DNA of 37,849 nt. Source: Nemertoderma westbladi (lineage: Eukaryota > Xenacoelomorpha > Nemertodermatida > Nemertodermatidae). Location of the stretch: positions 1 through 37,849 of the forward strand of contig JAUCBJ010000255.1 in the NCBI GenBank assembly GCA_032718475.1. The letters are read 5' to 3'. The translations under genes and the position numbers were made by a program. The notes under the pieces were generated by a model. That model was not told the origin of the DNA. It saw nothing but the letters and a program-made list of their open reading frames with translations, and did no database searches. Below, piece by piece: positions 1 through 9,767 of the stretch; within the stretch, counting starts at the first letter, position 1; each line of letters starts with the position of its first letter.

Positions 1-1
1 G

Positions 2-1014
2 AAGTCCACAACTTCTACAACAGACATATCTTCACCATCAGAGACTGATGAGTATATAACAGTAGATAATATATCAGACAATTCAAATGAAACTGAAATG
101 GATCCTACTTACTCATACAGCATAAAGGAAAAGAAAGGTGAATCCCTACAAGGAAGTCAGGTACCAACAAACATAAGAAAAGACTCTGTAATAATCACAA
201 ACCCATCAGTGAAATGTCCCTCTACTCTAGAACAAGTCCTCAAAAACAATGAGACCTGGCAAGAACCAAAAAGATCTGCCAAACCAACCTTCAAATCAAA
301 GATCCAGATGCAGCACAACATTAAGACTGAAAACAAATATAGTGAACTAGATAATGATACCAAAATTACCATACTTCCACAACAACTGACTGATTTCTTG
401 GTGAATCTAAATAATGTTTCCAAAGAAACTGTCAATCTAAGAAAATCACAAGGTAGTAGCAAGAATGAACACAACAACTTTAAGCAACATCAAACGAGAT
501 ACGAACAAGAAACCCAACGAAGCACCCCTTCCAACAAACGGAAGCAGTAGAAGCAGCACAGATATGAAGCGGAATAATAAAGGGTTTGATCTACACTACA
601 AAACCTCTAGGGATTCATACTGACACAATAACAATCAAGCCAACTATAATGGTAATCAATATAAATCTATCCTGCAAGATAATAATAGGCATACGGAGTA
701 TGTGAGGAACTCTTGGAGACATGCCCCAGAATCATCTCGACACCAAAGTCAAACATACCAGCAGTATCAGAAGAACAGAGTGAGTAGACATGATTATCCA
801 CATCAACACTTCCCAAACCCTCATCTAAGAGACCAATCTGAACATACCTCGTACCCCAGTAATGACCAATGTGACATAACCTATGACAACAGGTATTACA
901 ACCGATCCAACAGAAGTCATATGGCTAGGAATCGTTTTTAAGCTGGCTCCGAGTATCACAACTGGAGACCTAAATTTCAAAAATGCTGGAAATACGAGTA
1001 ATATTTTGCAGAGA
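2..1014 (+). pseudogene. Decayed Gln/Asn/Lys-rich ORF, possibly gag-like, open at the left edge
   Basis: I do not recognise the family with certainty. One frame is open from base 2 to a stop at 548-550 (182 codons, hydrophilic, rich in Asn, Gln, Lys, Ser and Thr). After a frame change near 550-567, a second frame continues from about 567 with a TGA at 621-623 and a TAA at 939-941. It encodes a Tyr/Asn/Gln/Arg/His-rich stretch and then a W-R-P-K-F-Q-K-C-W-K-Y segment followed shortly by YFAEK. That ending resembles a degraded CCHC zinc knuckle, which would suggest the nucleocapsid end of a retroelement gag. Several stops and the frame change mark it as a relic. It could instead be exons of a low-complexity host protein. 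Confidence 0.35.
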
Positions 1015-1720
1015 AGTGAAATCAGTCTTACTCAGTTTTTAAGACTTGCATTTTAATTTTCACATTTTTTACTCAAAATAGATAGATAGACAATTTGTTG
1101 TCAAAGAATAGTTAAGGAATGTCTCGCAAAGTTTATTCATGTGATTTTTCAGTGAATCTAATTTCGCAATAAAAAAATGTCAAATTAATAGTGCTAAAAC
1201 CCAGCATCACTCTGTAGAACCAATATATTATAAAAAATGTAATATACTATATTAACACTGACACATTGACTTACCTACACATAGTTGCAACACTACAGTG
1301 TATACATGAGACATTGTTTCATAATGTTACATATCGAATAACACTATTACTGCTATATCTAGCACATACTCACAACAATCAATACCCTACATCTAAACAT
1401 TAATTATCATTCCATCTTATATTCAAACGTAATTAACCTGTCAATATTGTACTGATAATGTATGTAGAACAAGTAAATTATTATTATTAGTTAGATGTAT
1501 TTCGTATTAATTAATATGCATTTTATGCTATCGAAATCATTAGAATAATTGGATCTCGTTGGTAACATATGCTATAGTATAGAATTCAATGAACAATAAT
1601 TTATAATTGATACTACCACAAGCTATTTGTAAACATCTGCGACCAGTTATGATGAATAAATCGATATTGAATAATTATTACTTGGCATTCAACAGCTATA
1701 ACTCGGATATTTATCGCCTT
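1015..1720. other. AT-rich stretch without a recognisable gene
   Basis: This roughly 700-base stretch is AT-rich with short simple runs. I see no coding frame, no calcium-channel exon on the minus strand and no obvious repeat structure. If the calcium-channel gene continues to the left, this is intron sequence. Confidence 0.5.
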
Positions 1721-1721
1721 T

Positions 1722-1860
1722 TTCTCTCGAGGTTGGGTGGAAGAGTGGGTGACGAGTTGTGAGGAGTTATAACAGTCCCGAGTTCGAACCCGGTTGAATA
1801 TTTTGTTATCTGAAAAATTGCGAAATTAAATTTAGTTACTGGTGAAAAATAGTAGAAGTT
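1722..1860 (+). mobile_element. tRNA-derived SINE head (A-box and B-box like)
   Basis: Bases 1786-1796 contain GAGTTCGAACC, a near-perfect RNA polymerase III B box. About 50 bases upstream, TGGGTGGAAGAGTGG (from about 1733) resembles a tRNA A box. A and B boxes at tRNA-like spacing followed by AT-rich sequence is the usual architecture of a tRNA-derived SINE. There is no folded CCA-ready acceptor stem, so this is not called a functional tRNA. It runs directly into the tandem repeat that starts at 1843, which may be its expanded tail. Confidence 0.5.
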
Positions 1861-2102
1861 ACCTGTAGACACCTCTAGCGTCTGTAAAATAAAGGTTTGT
1901 AAATATGAAAATACTGGTTGCTGAAAAATAGCGATTTGAAAAATAGTAGACGTTACCTGTAGACACCTCTAGCGTCTGTAAAATATAGGTTGGTGAATAT
2001 GAAAATACTGGTTGCTGAAAAATTGCGATTTGAAAAATAGTAGAAGTTACCTGATGCTAAGTGTAGACACTCGAACACCTGTAAAATAAAGGTTGGTGAT
2101 TG
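1843..2102. repeat. 94/95-bp tandem repeat, about 2.8 copies
   Basis: Units start at 1843, 1938 and 2032, each with GAAAAATAGTAGAAGTTACC or a one-base variant. The first two copies are nearly identical. The third diverges after its first 22 bases and then rejoins at GTAAAATAAAGGTTGGTGA. The unit has no coding potential. Confidence 0.8.
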
Positions 2103-2330
2103 GACGGAGTACTAGCGCTGGGTGACTAATAACGCCTCTAGCGGAATAAGCGGGAACTTGAGAAGTTGCCATGGTTACGGATGAAATGCTGACATCTGAT
2201 TGGTTGAAATAATAACGACCACCGCAAAAGGTTGAAATAGTGGCATCTGATTGGACAGAGTACTAGAAATGGATGGTAATGATGGGCTACGGGTGACCAT
2301 GGCCGGGTGTCATAGTATCTTATACTACTG
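2098..2330. repeat. Short repeated segments at the broken end of the gypsy fragment
   Basis: GATTGGACGGAGTACTAG (2098-2115) recurs as GATTGGACAGAGTACTAG at 2249-2266. CATCTGATTGG occurs near 2193 and 2243, and GTTGAAATA occurs twice. These direct repeats lie between the 94-bp array and the point where gypsy RT similarity stops, so they may be remnants of another element whose insertion truncated the gypsy copy. Confidence 0.5.
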
Positions 2331-4098
2331 ATAGGTAGCTGGTGATAGGCCGACCTTAAATCGAATTTTGAAAAAACCTTACCAACAGCTATACGATCAA
2401 TAATTTCCGAAACCACTGGGAAGGGGTATGCATCATGTTCAGTGAACTGGTTTATCGTCGAAGCATAATCTATGCAAAACCGACGCTTATCCCCCTCGTG
2501 GGAAATCACACACTGGGACCTCCATGGGCTTTGGGAAGGTTCTATTACCCCATCTCCTAATAGTCGTGTTACTTCGGATTGAATAAACTTACGGTCATCA
2601 CTGCTCTGCTCCTGTAACGGGATGCAGAACGGATGGGAGTGGCCTCGGAATTCAGTATAATGACTGACACAGGTTCCACAGCTAACCCCACATTTTCTTC
2701 AACAAACAATTCCTGAAATTCTTCGAGTAACCCACCACTACAGCTTGAGACCCGTAAGTTACCCTGATTACCTCCAAAAGGCAACTGAACCTCGGTAAAC
2801 TCCTTCAGAGCTGACACACCCAGAATTGCCGGATCACACAACTCCCTAGCAATAAACACTGGGACAACTATATAACGGTTATCAATTTCTATAATGGTTT
2901 CAACTTTCCCCAATATATTAAGCGACTGGTTCCCAATAGAAAGACATGAAGTGCCTATTGTGGACCCATTTATCTGCCATTTAAACTTCTTAGCAGTATG
3001 TAAATCAACTAGCGTTATATCCGAACCAGGATCCACAAGCCAATCTAATAGTATATCATTCACCTTTGCCGTTACAAACTTCCTTAAACTTCCACCGGTA
3101 TTCTGGTGTCCGTCATTGGCGGCAACCCGAAATGCAGCCGAACTTGAACTGTTTCCCGGCGCCACATTCCCAGTAGGTTTAGAACCTGGAGTGGTAGAGC
3201 GACACATTCTAGCGAAATGGCCCGGTTTACCACACTTGTGGCAATCAACACTCCTTGCTCTACATTCAGTTTTAGAATGAAAAGCTGCAGAACCGCAACC
3301 AAAACACCTCCATTTCCCTGATGGACTTGACTGTTGGGTCGCCCGACCAGAACATACATAGGCGGGGTTATGGATTGATGACCCATCCACACCGGGTCCA
3401 GTTTCAGCCAATCTTGTGAGAGCCCTTGGGACATTCGCAACTTTAGACCCATGTGACGCTGTAACGCCCCCAGAATGTTCCACAGCTGCTCTCACAGAGG
3501 ACTGTTCAATCTCTGCCGTCGAGAACGCATCCTCAAATCCAAACACATTCCCCGACTTTTCCGCCGATTTATAAGCCCGGAACACTGCAACGCGAATGTC
3601 GTCCGAGGCAACTCCAGTACAAAACGCATCCCGAAGCGCCTCGTTCTCAAAGGCTGCAGGGAAACGACAAAAACTAATATTCTTCCTCAGGTCCGATACA
3701 AAATCATCTAAACTCGCTCCATCACTTGGCTTTGATGAATAAAGCTTAACTCGTTCGCTTAACGCGTTTCTCTCCATCATCAGCTTCTTTTCGAGGAAGC
3801 TAACCGCTTGAGTGAACTCGGTTTCTCCAGGATTTAAGGTTCCCCACACCTTCACCTCGTCGTAATATCTAGCTGCTTTCTCGCCGGAGTAAAGCAACAG
3901 CCAATCTACCTTTTCCGAATCGGGAACTCTGGATAGACGTATGAAGCGCTTAAACTGATTCATCCACTGAGAGAAGTCATCTTTGTCAGGGTTAAACTTC
4001 TCCAAAACACGGCTTAGTGTAGGACCGGTTCTCCGTTGTCCAGTACCAACGTCGTAGGGTTCAGTGTTAGTACTGGTACTCTGATCGGCTTCAGCCAT
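2330..4098 (-). pseudogene. Ty3/gypsy gag-protease-RT fragment, frameshifted and truncated
   Basis: The minus-strand frame starting at 4098 encodes 509 residues. A capsid-like region is at about residues 35-200. Two zinc knuckles follow: a variant C-x2-C-x5-H-x4-C at 265-279 and a canonical CHKCGKPGHFARMC at 286-299. A retropepsin-like site follows (LDWLVDPGSDITLVD, catalytic Asp about 356, with Pro where Ser or Thr is usual). After about residue 490 a one-base frameshift near 2605-2620 moves the sequence into the frame of the RT. The RT fragment contains RFCIDY, an AYPFP stretch and FSKFDLRSAYHQLPI, typical of gypsy RT motifs before the catalytic YxDD. Similarity stops near 2330, so the catalytic part of RT, RNase H and integrase are absent. 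This is a dead copy on the same strand as the calcium channel. No LTR was recognised. Confidence 0.88.
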
Positions 4099-4422
4099 AT
4101 CAGAATTGAATTAATACTTGTATTTTGTCGAGCGTTGAGAAAGAGATACAACTTCAATATTCCAAATACAATATAATATAATAGGCTAACATCATATAGC
4201 CTAACTAACGGTAACGCAATACAAGTATTAATACATCAGGCACAGCTACTACAATCTGTATGTAGGCCTATATATATAACCATAGGTACGGTACCGTATT
4301 TCGCCCTGTACTACACACTACACAAACTCTACAAAGATAATGAAAAAAATATACAGTAGTTGCACCGATTCGGTCGTCCTTACCTTATGTTAGAGGCAAT
4401 GAGTGCGGAAATGAAAAAAAAA
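4099..4422. other. Leader side of the gypsy fragment; no gene
   Basis: AT-rich sequence upstream of the gag start. AATACTTGTATT-type words recur in both orientations near 4110 and 4220, and there is a GGTACGGTACC palindrome-like stretch near 4285. I could not identify an LTR end or a primer-binding site. Confidence 0.4.
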
Positions 4423-4645
4423 CAAGGAGACCTCCTTGTAACAAGTACGAAAAATAGAAAAGAAGGTCTCACGACTCATTTCCAGTATAGACCCCACTGG
4501 TACTCATTTAACGATCATTTAATTAACAAAGCATATGCATATATGCGCCCTGGTTTGGTTAGTACCTTTAAAGCATTTGTGCCAAAACGAAAACTATCCC
4601 TGCCCGCCTGCAGGGGTAGAACCCCACGACCTCTGGAGCGATATT
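4423..4645 (-). mobile_element. tRNA-derived SINE copy 1, same family as the copy at 28971-29205
   Basis: Read on the minus strand, GAGGTCGTGGGGTTCTACC (around 4620-4640) is a diverged tRNA B-box region. It is followed by GATAGTTTTCGTTTTGGCAC and, further on, GAAATGAGTCGTGAGACCTT (about 4462-4481). The SINE at 28971-29205 has matching blocks in the same order: GGTCGTGGTTTCGATCC, GGATTTTTCGTCTCG, then AATAAGTCGTTAGACTTTAT. The A box is not preserved here. A short palindrome, ACAAGGAGACCTCCTTGT (about 4424-4441), lies at its distal end. A 95-codon plus-strand open frame through this copy is considered spurious. Confidence 0.55.
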
Positions 4646-4783
4646 AATTCAAGGAAATGAATTTAAATGCTACGCAAGGCTTGAAAAATTGAATACGCGT
4701 GTTTGTATTAGAACACGATCCTTAAAAATACAAAGTATGCTGTCATGTTGTTCGTTCAATATGCTCTAATTAACAATAAACAC

Positions 4784-5019
4784 AATATTAAAATGTTCTA
4801 GAGTTAATATACGGAAATAAATACCTTCAGCGAATAAAACTGTAATAATCACTTCTGCCTTATCCTTCAGCAAATTAACCTAATATAATAACCTCGGCCT
4901 GCGGCCTCAGGCCTAATTATACAGGTTAATTTGCTTCTGAAACGGCATCCAGTGATTATTCAGTTTTATTCGCTTCAGGTTATTATTTCCGTATATTAAC
5001 TCCAGAACATTGCAATATT
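4784..5019. repeat. Foldback/MITE-like element, arms of about 105 bp
   Basis: Bases 4784-4890 and 4912-5019 are imperfect inverted copies of each other. Shared blocks include GAGTTAATATACGGAAATAA, AGCGAATAAAACTG and CAAATTAACCT. The loop is about 20 bases and is itself palindromic (GGCCTGCGGCCTCAGGCC). No protein is encoded. The layout fits a hairpin foldback element or MITE. I could not define a convincing target-site duplication. Confidence 0.75.
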
Positions 5020-5305
5020 GTATGTATATAGTATATATTTCTATACTGTATAGTGGTACTATATACTATATAGTAGGCCATGGTGGTTGGGTACCCAGAG
5101 ACCTAATAGAGAGGATTGCATAACGAAGAAACATTAATTTGTTCTAGAATAAGCAATAATATTTAAAGAGCAATGTTTACCATTTATTAACCTTATATTT
5201 TGTTATTTTTCCGGGTAATTTAACCCGAAGAGCACGAACTAGCCGAGGCCTAGTCGAGGCTTTCCTGTTCCGTGGGTAGCATATGATTTAAATTTGAAAA
5301 AAATA
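5020..5305. other. AT-rich spacer; no gene
   Basis: Contains short TATA-rich alternating sequence (TACTATATACTATATAGTA near 5055) and otherwise nothing recognisable. I found no channel exon on the minus strand. Confidence 0.4.
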
Positions 5306-5327
5306 GGGGGGGGGGGGGGGGGGGGGG
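5306..5327 (+). repeat. 22-base poly-G tract
   Basis: An uninterrupted run of 22 G residues follows an A-rich run and precedes TCCGATACCG. It lies about 300 bases upstream of the MOLO1-like start codon. Its length may be unreliable in an assembly. It could form a quadruplex. Confidence 0.9.
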
Positions 5328-5629
5328 TCCGATACCGTAAAAATGGTTGTTGTATTAAGGGGGGAGATGGTGTAATTATAAAATACTTAAATTATCTAAA
5401 TCACTAGCTACAATAACAATAATTAACAATAAACTTTGTTGATCATTATCAACAGCAAATTACTCTGTCATTTCCATGACATGATGTCATAGGTATGTCT
5501 TTATTATATAGTATAGAATATAACATAACCCCTTGGAAATAACCACATAAATAAATATACCGGTACAGTAAAACGATATACATATGTAATGTGCGATATT
5601 TGCCATTTAATTGAATATACCATCGGATA
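5328..5629. other. Upstream region of the MOLO1-like gene
   Basis: AT-rich sequence with several TATA-like stretches (for example TATATAGTATAGAATATAAC around 5505-5524). No specific promoter element can be asserted. The start codon at 5630 is preceded by ATA, giving an A at -3 as animal initiation sites prefer. Confidence 0.3.
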
Positions 5630-7045
5630 ATGTTTAAGTTATTTCGTGAAGAACTATTATCTACAAACAGTTTTAATCAATGCTTAATTTTAATATCAAT
5701 TATGTCAACATCAACTGCAATTAAACTAGGAATCGAAGATGACTTCTATTTAACTAATGAAGGGACCTGTGGCTACACTAAACATGTTAAACCAGAGATC
5801 CAATATATATGTGACCCTTACAATGTCCTTGAAGGTCATGTTGGAATAGTCAATAAAGAGTTGATTGTCTTCGTTGACAATAACAAGAATACAGAAGGCG
5901 ATTGTACAATAAGAGACCTCACTCTCTACATGGTGATACTACCGTCATTCACTTGGTACGATGGTGACAACGTCGCTAGTCAATACGCCTTAAAACTTTA
6001 TAAACAATATATTGAAATTCTCTCCCCAGAATGCGCAGACTTCGCAGTTCTCTATATTATTGGTAAGGACAATAAATTATCATTAGCAGTTCATAAAGAC
6101 CTTCCGAATATCTCAAGGGAACTACATGAGTTCATGGAAGACATGTTGGATGGTTACGTACGAAGGGGAAAGCTCGTGGAGGGTCTCATACAAGTTGTCT
6201 ACACCCTAGACTCCTACATCGAAACTCGGCGCATTCCTAACTATTATTGGTTCGGTCGGCAAATTGCGACCACGTACGATGGGATCGCTGTTTTCGTATT
6301 GTTTTTAGTTTCAGTTTGGTTGGTAATTCTTGCTGTTAAGTCTCGAAAGAGAAAACAAAATGTTATTAATCATATAAGCGAGATCGCGTATATTACAAGT
6401 AGGAATGAACAACGGGATAATGGTTCTAGTTCGGGGAATAATCAACGTGGTTTATGGGACAAAGAAACGTGTAGCGATGTTCCTCCGGCTCCTCTCTCCC
6501 GAATCGAGGAAGATGCATTTAATTGTACGCCGTGCGAATCGGTTCCTCCGAAGGGGCCCCCGCAATGGAGTTCTCTGGTATACCCGGCCATCCCGCCCCT
6601 CCCAAAATTAGGAAAAACGCATAACAATTATTCTGCCTTTAAGCCCAAATGTTGCTGCAGTTGCCATGTAGATAGATGCAGAAATTCTATCAATGATTGT
6701 CAGAGTTGTTGCCAAAGTCACGGCTCGGATTCACGTACAATATCAGTCCCGTCACTGACGAGAGACTCCGCTGCCCGTGGTATCCAGTCGTCAGGACGGC
6801 AGAACATTTGCTCGGAAAACTACAGAAGCTTATCTACAGAACAGAAATGTAGTTATTCAACGAGTTGTAAAAGCGATGGGGATCAATGTAGATGTCCCTG
6901 TAACTGTAAATGTCGAGGATTTAAAAGCAGCTCTCCAATAAAGAGATCGTGTAAACAATATGTGTTGGACAACTTGTGTGGGACGGAATGCGTTTGTAAA
7001 CAAAAAAGGAAAGAGGATGTACACAACAAAATAAAAAAATCGTAA
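5630..7045 (+). CDS. Single-pass membrane protein resembling the MOLO1 (levamisole receptor modulator) family
   Basis: An intact 471-codon single-exon frame. Residues 15-30 are hydrophobic (CLILISIMSTSTA) and look like a signal peptide. Residues 45-195 form a Cys-containing extracellular domain (Cys47, 61, 92 and 135) beginning CGYTKHVKPEIQYICDP. The Cys-Gly, then Cys-Asp-Pro pattern and the following alpha/beta-like region resemble the TPM-type ectodomain of MOLO1 proteins. In nematodes MOLO-1 is an auxiliary subunit of levamisole-type acetylcholine receptors. Residues 218-236 (GIAVFVLFLVSVWLVILAV) are a transmembrane segment followed by basic SRKRK, placing the N terminus outside. The cytoplasmic tail is unusual: proline-rich at 285-326, then Cys-rich with CCCSC (341-345) and CRCPCNCKC (420-428). 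The family call rests on pattern recognition only. The gene lies antisense to the calcium channel and ends 75 bases from its S6 exon. Confidence 0.6.
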   Translation: MFKLFREELLSTNSFNQCLILISIMSTSTAIKLGIEDDFYLTNEGTCGYTKHVKPEIQYICDPYNVLEGHVGIVNKELIVFVDNNKNTEGDCTIRDLTLYMVILPSFTWYDGDNVASQYALKLYKQYIEILSPECADFAVLYIIGKDNKLSLAVHKDLPNISRELHEFMEDMLDGYVRRGKLVEGLIQVVYTLDSYIETRRIPNYYWFGRQIATTYDGIAVFVLFLVSVWLVILAVKSRKRKQNVINHISEIAYITSRNEQRDNGSSSGNNQRGLWDKETCSDVPPAPLSRIEEDAFNCTPCESVPPKGPPQWSSLVYPAIPPLPKLGKTHNNYSAFKPKCCCSCHVDRCRNSINDCQSCCQSHGSDSRTISVPSLTRDSAARGIQSSGRQNICSENYRSLSTEQKCSYSTSCKSDGDQCRCPCNCKCRGFKSSSPIKRSCKQYVLDNLCGTECVCKQKRKEDVHNKIKKS

Positions 7046-7120
7046 CATTATAATATTTCGTATAACGCAAATTTATGCTCTGTATTTTATTATTAACCTA
7101 CGTAGATTGTCTAGACTTAC

Positions 7121-7325
7121 CAAAAATGAGCACAAGAAAATAAAAGTAACAAAGTAACAGATAGCGACTGCACGAGGCTGACTGCAGCCTGACGTCAAGC
7201 AGGTCTGATAGTCGGCTCCCATTCGTTCGGTTTCATTAAATGTAGCGTCGCAATAATGCTGGGCGCAAGGTTGGTACCCACTGACACTCAGCATTATTAG
7301 TTGCCATGCCTCACCCGTAGCGCAT
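7121..7325 (-). CDS. Cav2: Cav2-type calcium channel, domain IV selectivity-filter to S6 exon
   Basis: A 205-base exon flanked by an acceptor (TTTTGTTACTAG, ending at 7326) and a consensus donor (GTAAGT, 7120-7115). Its first base completes an AG|A arginine codon begun by the exon at 28274-28371. The next 68 codons start CATGEAWQLIMLS: the TGEAW box holds the pore glutamate of domain IV of high-voltage-activated channels (T-type channels have Asp there). The exon ends with S6: CYFVTFIFLCSFL, close to Cav2 S6. Between them is a turret of about 40 residues with extra cysteines and an N-E-T glycosylation sequon, longer than I expect for vertebrate Cav2. The exon ends in phase 0. The next exon (rest of S6, LNLFVAVIMDN-like) is not found in 1-7120, so the downstream intron exceeds 7 kb. 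Confidence 0.93.
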
Positions 7326-7351
7326 CTAGTAACAAAACAATAAACAATTAT

Positions 7352-8993
7352 ACATAGGAGTTAAAACGGGGCAATAACGGCTGGGTGGGAAGTTTATAGA
7401 AGAGTTTAAACGGGGCAATAACGGGTGGGTGTGAAGTTTATAGAAGAGTTTAATTTAAACGGGGCAATAACGGGTGGGTTGGAAGTTTATAGAAGAGTTA
7501 AAACGGGGCAATAACGGGTGGGTGGGAAGTTTATAGAAGCGTTAAAACGGGGCAATAACGGCTGGGTGGGAAGTTTATAGAAGAGTTAAAACGGGCCAAT
7601 AACGGCTGGGTGGGAAGTTTATAGAAGAGTTAAAACGGGCCAATAACGGCTGGGTGGGAAGTTTATAGAAGAGTTTAAACGGGGCAATAACGGGTGGGTG
7701 TGAAGTTTATAGAAGAGTTTAATTTAAACGGGGCAATAACGGGTGGGTTGGAAGTATATAGAAGAGTTAAAACGGGGCAATAACGGCTGAGTGGGAAGTT
7801 TATAGAAGCGTTAAAACGGGGCCATAACGGCTGGGTGGGAAGTTTATAGAAGCGTTAAAACGGGGCAATAACGGCTGGGTGGGAAGTTTATAGAAGAGTT
7901 AAAACGGGCCAATAACGGCTGGGTGGGAAGTTTATAGAAGAGTTAAAACGGGCCAATAACGGCTGGGTGGGAAGTTTATAGAAGAGTTAAAACGGGGTCT
8001 TAACGGCTGGGTGGGAAGTTTATAGAAATTTTAAAACGGGCCAATAACGGCTGGGTGGGAAGTTTATAGAAGAATTTAAACGGGGCAATAACGGGTGGGT
8101 GGGAAGTTTATAGAAGAGTTAAAACGCGGCAATAACGGCTGGGTGGGAAGTTTATAGAAGCGTTAAAACGGGGCAATAACGGTTGGGTGTGAAGTTTATA
8201 GAAGAGTTAAAACGCGGCAATAACGGCTGGGTGGGAAGTTTATAGAAGAGTTTAAACGGGGCAATAACGGCTGGGTGGGAAGTTTATAGAAGCGTTAAAA
8301 CGGGGCAATAACGGCTGGGTGGGAAGTTTATAGAAGAGTTAAAACGGGCCAATAACGGCTGGGTGGGAAGTTTATAGAAGAGTTAAAACGGGCCAATAAC
8401 GGCTGGGTGGGAAGTTTATAGAAGAGTTAAAACGGGGTCTTAACGGCTGGGTGGGAAGTTTATAGAAATTTTAAAACGGGCCAATAACGGCTGGGTGGGA
8501 AGTTTATAGAAGAGTTTAAACGGGGCAATAACGGGTGGGTGGGAAGTTTATAGAAGAGTTAAAACGCGGCAATAACGGCTGGGTGGGAAGTTTATAGAAG
8601 CGTTAAAACGGGGCAATAACGGTTGGGTGTGAAGTTTATAGAAGAGTTAAAACGCGGCAATAACGGCTGGGTGGGAAGTTTATAGAAGAGTTTAAACGGG
8701 GCAATAACGGCTGGGTGGGAAGTTTATAGAAGAGTTAAAACGCGGCAATAACGGCTGGGTGGGAAGTTTATAGAAGAGTTTAAACGGGGCAATAACGGGT
8801 GGGTGGGAAGTTTATAGAAGAGTTAAAACGCGGCAATAACGGCTGGGTGGGAAGTTTATAGAAGAGTTTAAACGGGGCAATAACGGGTGGGTGGGAAGTT
8901 TATAGAAGAGTTAAAACGGGGCAATGACGGGTGGGTGGGAAGTTTATAGAAGAGTTAAAACGGGGCAATAACGGTTGGGTGTGAAGTTTATAG
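7352..8993. repeat. 44-bp minisatellite, left block (about 37 copies)
   Basis: The monomer is 44 bases, containing GTTAAAACGGGGCAATAACG, then GCTGGGTGGGAAGTTTATAG and AAGA; a clean example is 14941-14984. Variant positions are GAG/GCG before TTAAAAC, GGGGC/GCGGC/GGGCC, GGCT/GGGT/GGTT, and a form with six extra bases (TTTAATTTAAAC). The block starts only about 26 bases inside the intron from the acceptor of the S6 exon. Internal higher-order structure is visible: the GGGGTCTTAACGG variant recurs 440 bases apart (10 monomers, near 7995 and 8435). It is interrupted at 8993 by the BEL fragment and resumes at 14670. Confidence 0.97.
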
Positions 8994-9767
8994 ATGTTTA
9001 AATGTATGTATAGATGTTTAACTCGAGTACTTGGACAAATATGGGACCTTGACAACGACGAACTCGGATATAATGTATCAAATGTTCACAACTTTATATC
9101 TTCAATTAAACCATGCAAACGAGCAGTTCTTCAATTATTTGCTCGTTTATATGATCCTCTAGGTCTTATTGCTCCGTTTACAGCAAAAATGAAAATTGCC
9201 TTCCATGAACTTTGTGTAGAAAAGGCTGATTGGAATGACGAATTACCACCATCTATTCTAAAGCAATGGAATGAATGGATGAAAACATTACAACTTATTA
9301 ACGAAGTTCGGATACCAAGATATTTATTTAATAAGATCAGCGAGAACGTCTCAACTCAAATCCATGGATTTGGAGATGCCAGTAAAGACATATATGCAGC
9401 GGCAGTATATGTGAGATCTACATTCATTGATGGTTCAATATCAGTACAACTCATAGCATCACGTTCAAAATTAAGCAAACCTATAAAAACAAGCAAAGTC
9501 AAGTTAAACATACCAAGACTGGAATTACAAGCATCGCTCATTACATCAAGGCTTGTTAAGTTCGTAGACAAAGGTCTCAGAATTGAAAATTGTGAACATA
9601 TCATGTGGTCAGATGCTACAGATGTACTTTATTGGATTCATTCTACAAGCAAAGAATGTAACGCATTCGTACAACGTCGTGTGGAAATTATACGACAACT
9701 TACAACTGAACTTAATGCAACTTGGAGGCATATACCAGGTACATTAAACCCTGCGGACATTGCAACA
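8994..9767 (+). pseudogene. BEL/Pao pol, left part (Pao region and RNase H)
   Basis: About 258 codons remain open up to the LINE junction. LFARLYDPLGLIAPFTAKMK is the signature of the Pao/peptidase-A17 region that follows RT in BEL elements. It is followed by RNase H with the expected acidic residues: GFGDASKDIYAAAVY, NIPRLELQA and MWSDATDVLYWI. The fragment ends within the conserved NPAD...TRG motif after NPADIAT. The frame resumes exactly at 12181 after the LINE. There is a stop directly upstream (8991-8993), so no translation of a full polyprotein is possible. Confidence 0.9.

Noticed and set aside
1722-1800. Functional tRNA gene
   Set aside because: The B box is good but no acceptor stem or anticodon arm pairs convincingly, and the sequence continues into a repeat. 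A SINE head is the better reading.
4360-4647. 95-codon plus-strand open frame
   Set aside because: It lies across a SINE copy in antisense direction, has no recognisable domain and has low-complexity composition.
5306-5327. Poly-G tract as a regulatory element
   Set aside because: There is no supporting context beyond its location, and long homopolymers are prone to sequencing and assembly error. It is kept only as a repeat.
1-7120. The next calcium-channel exon (rest of S6 and start of the C-terminal tail)
   Set aside because: I searched the minus strand for an LNLFVAVIMDN-like coding stretch with an acceptor and found none, so it is presumed to lie left of the window.
7073-7294. 73-codon minus-strand open frame as a complete small protein
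   Set aside because: It is most of the S6 exon read past its GTAAGT donor. The real coding part is 7121-7325 with splice sites on both sides.
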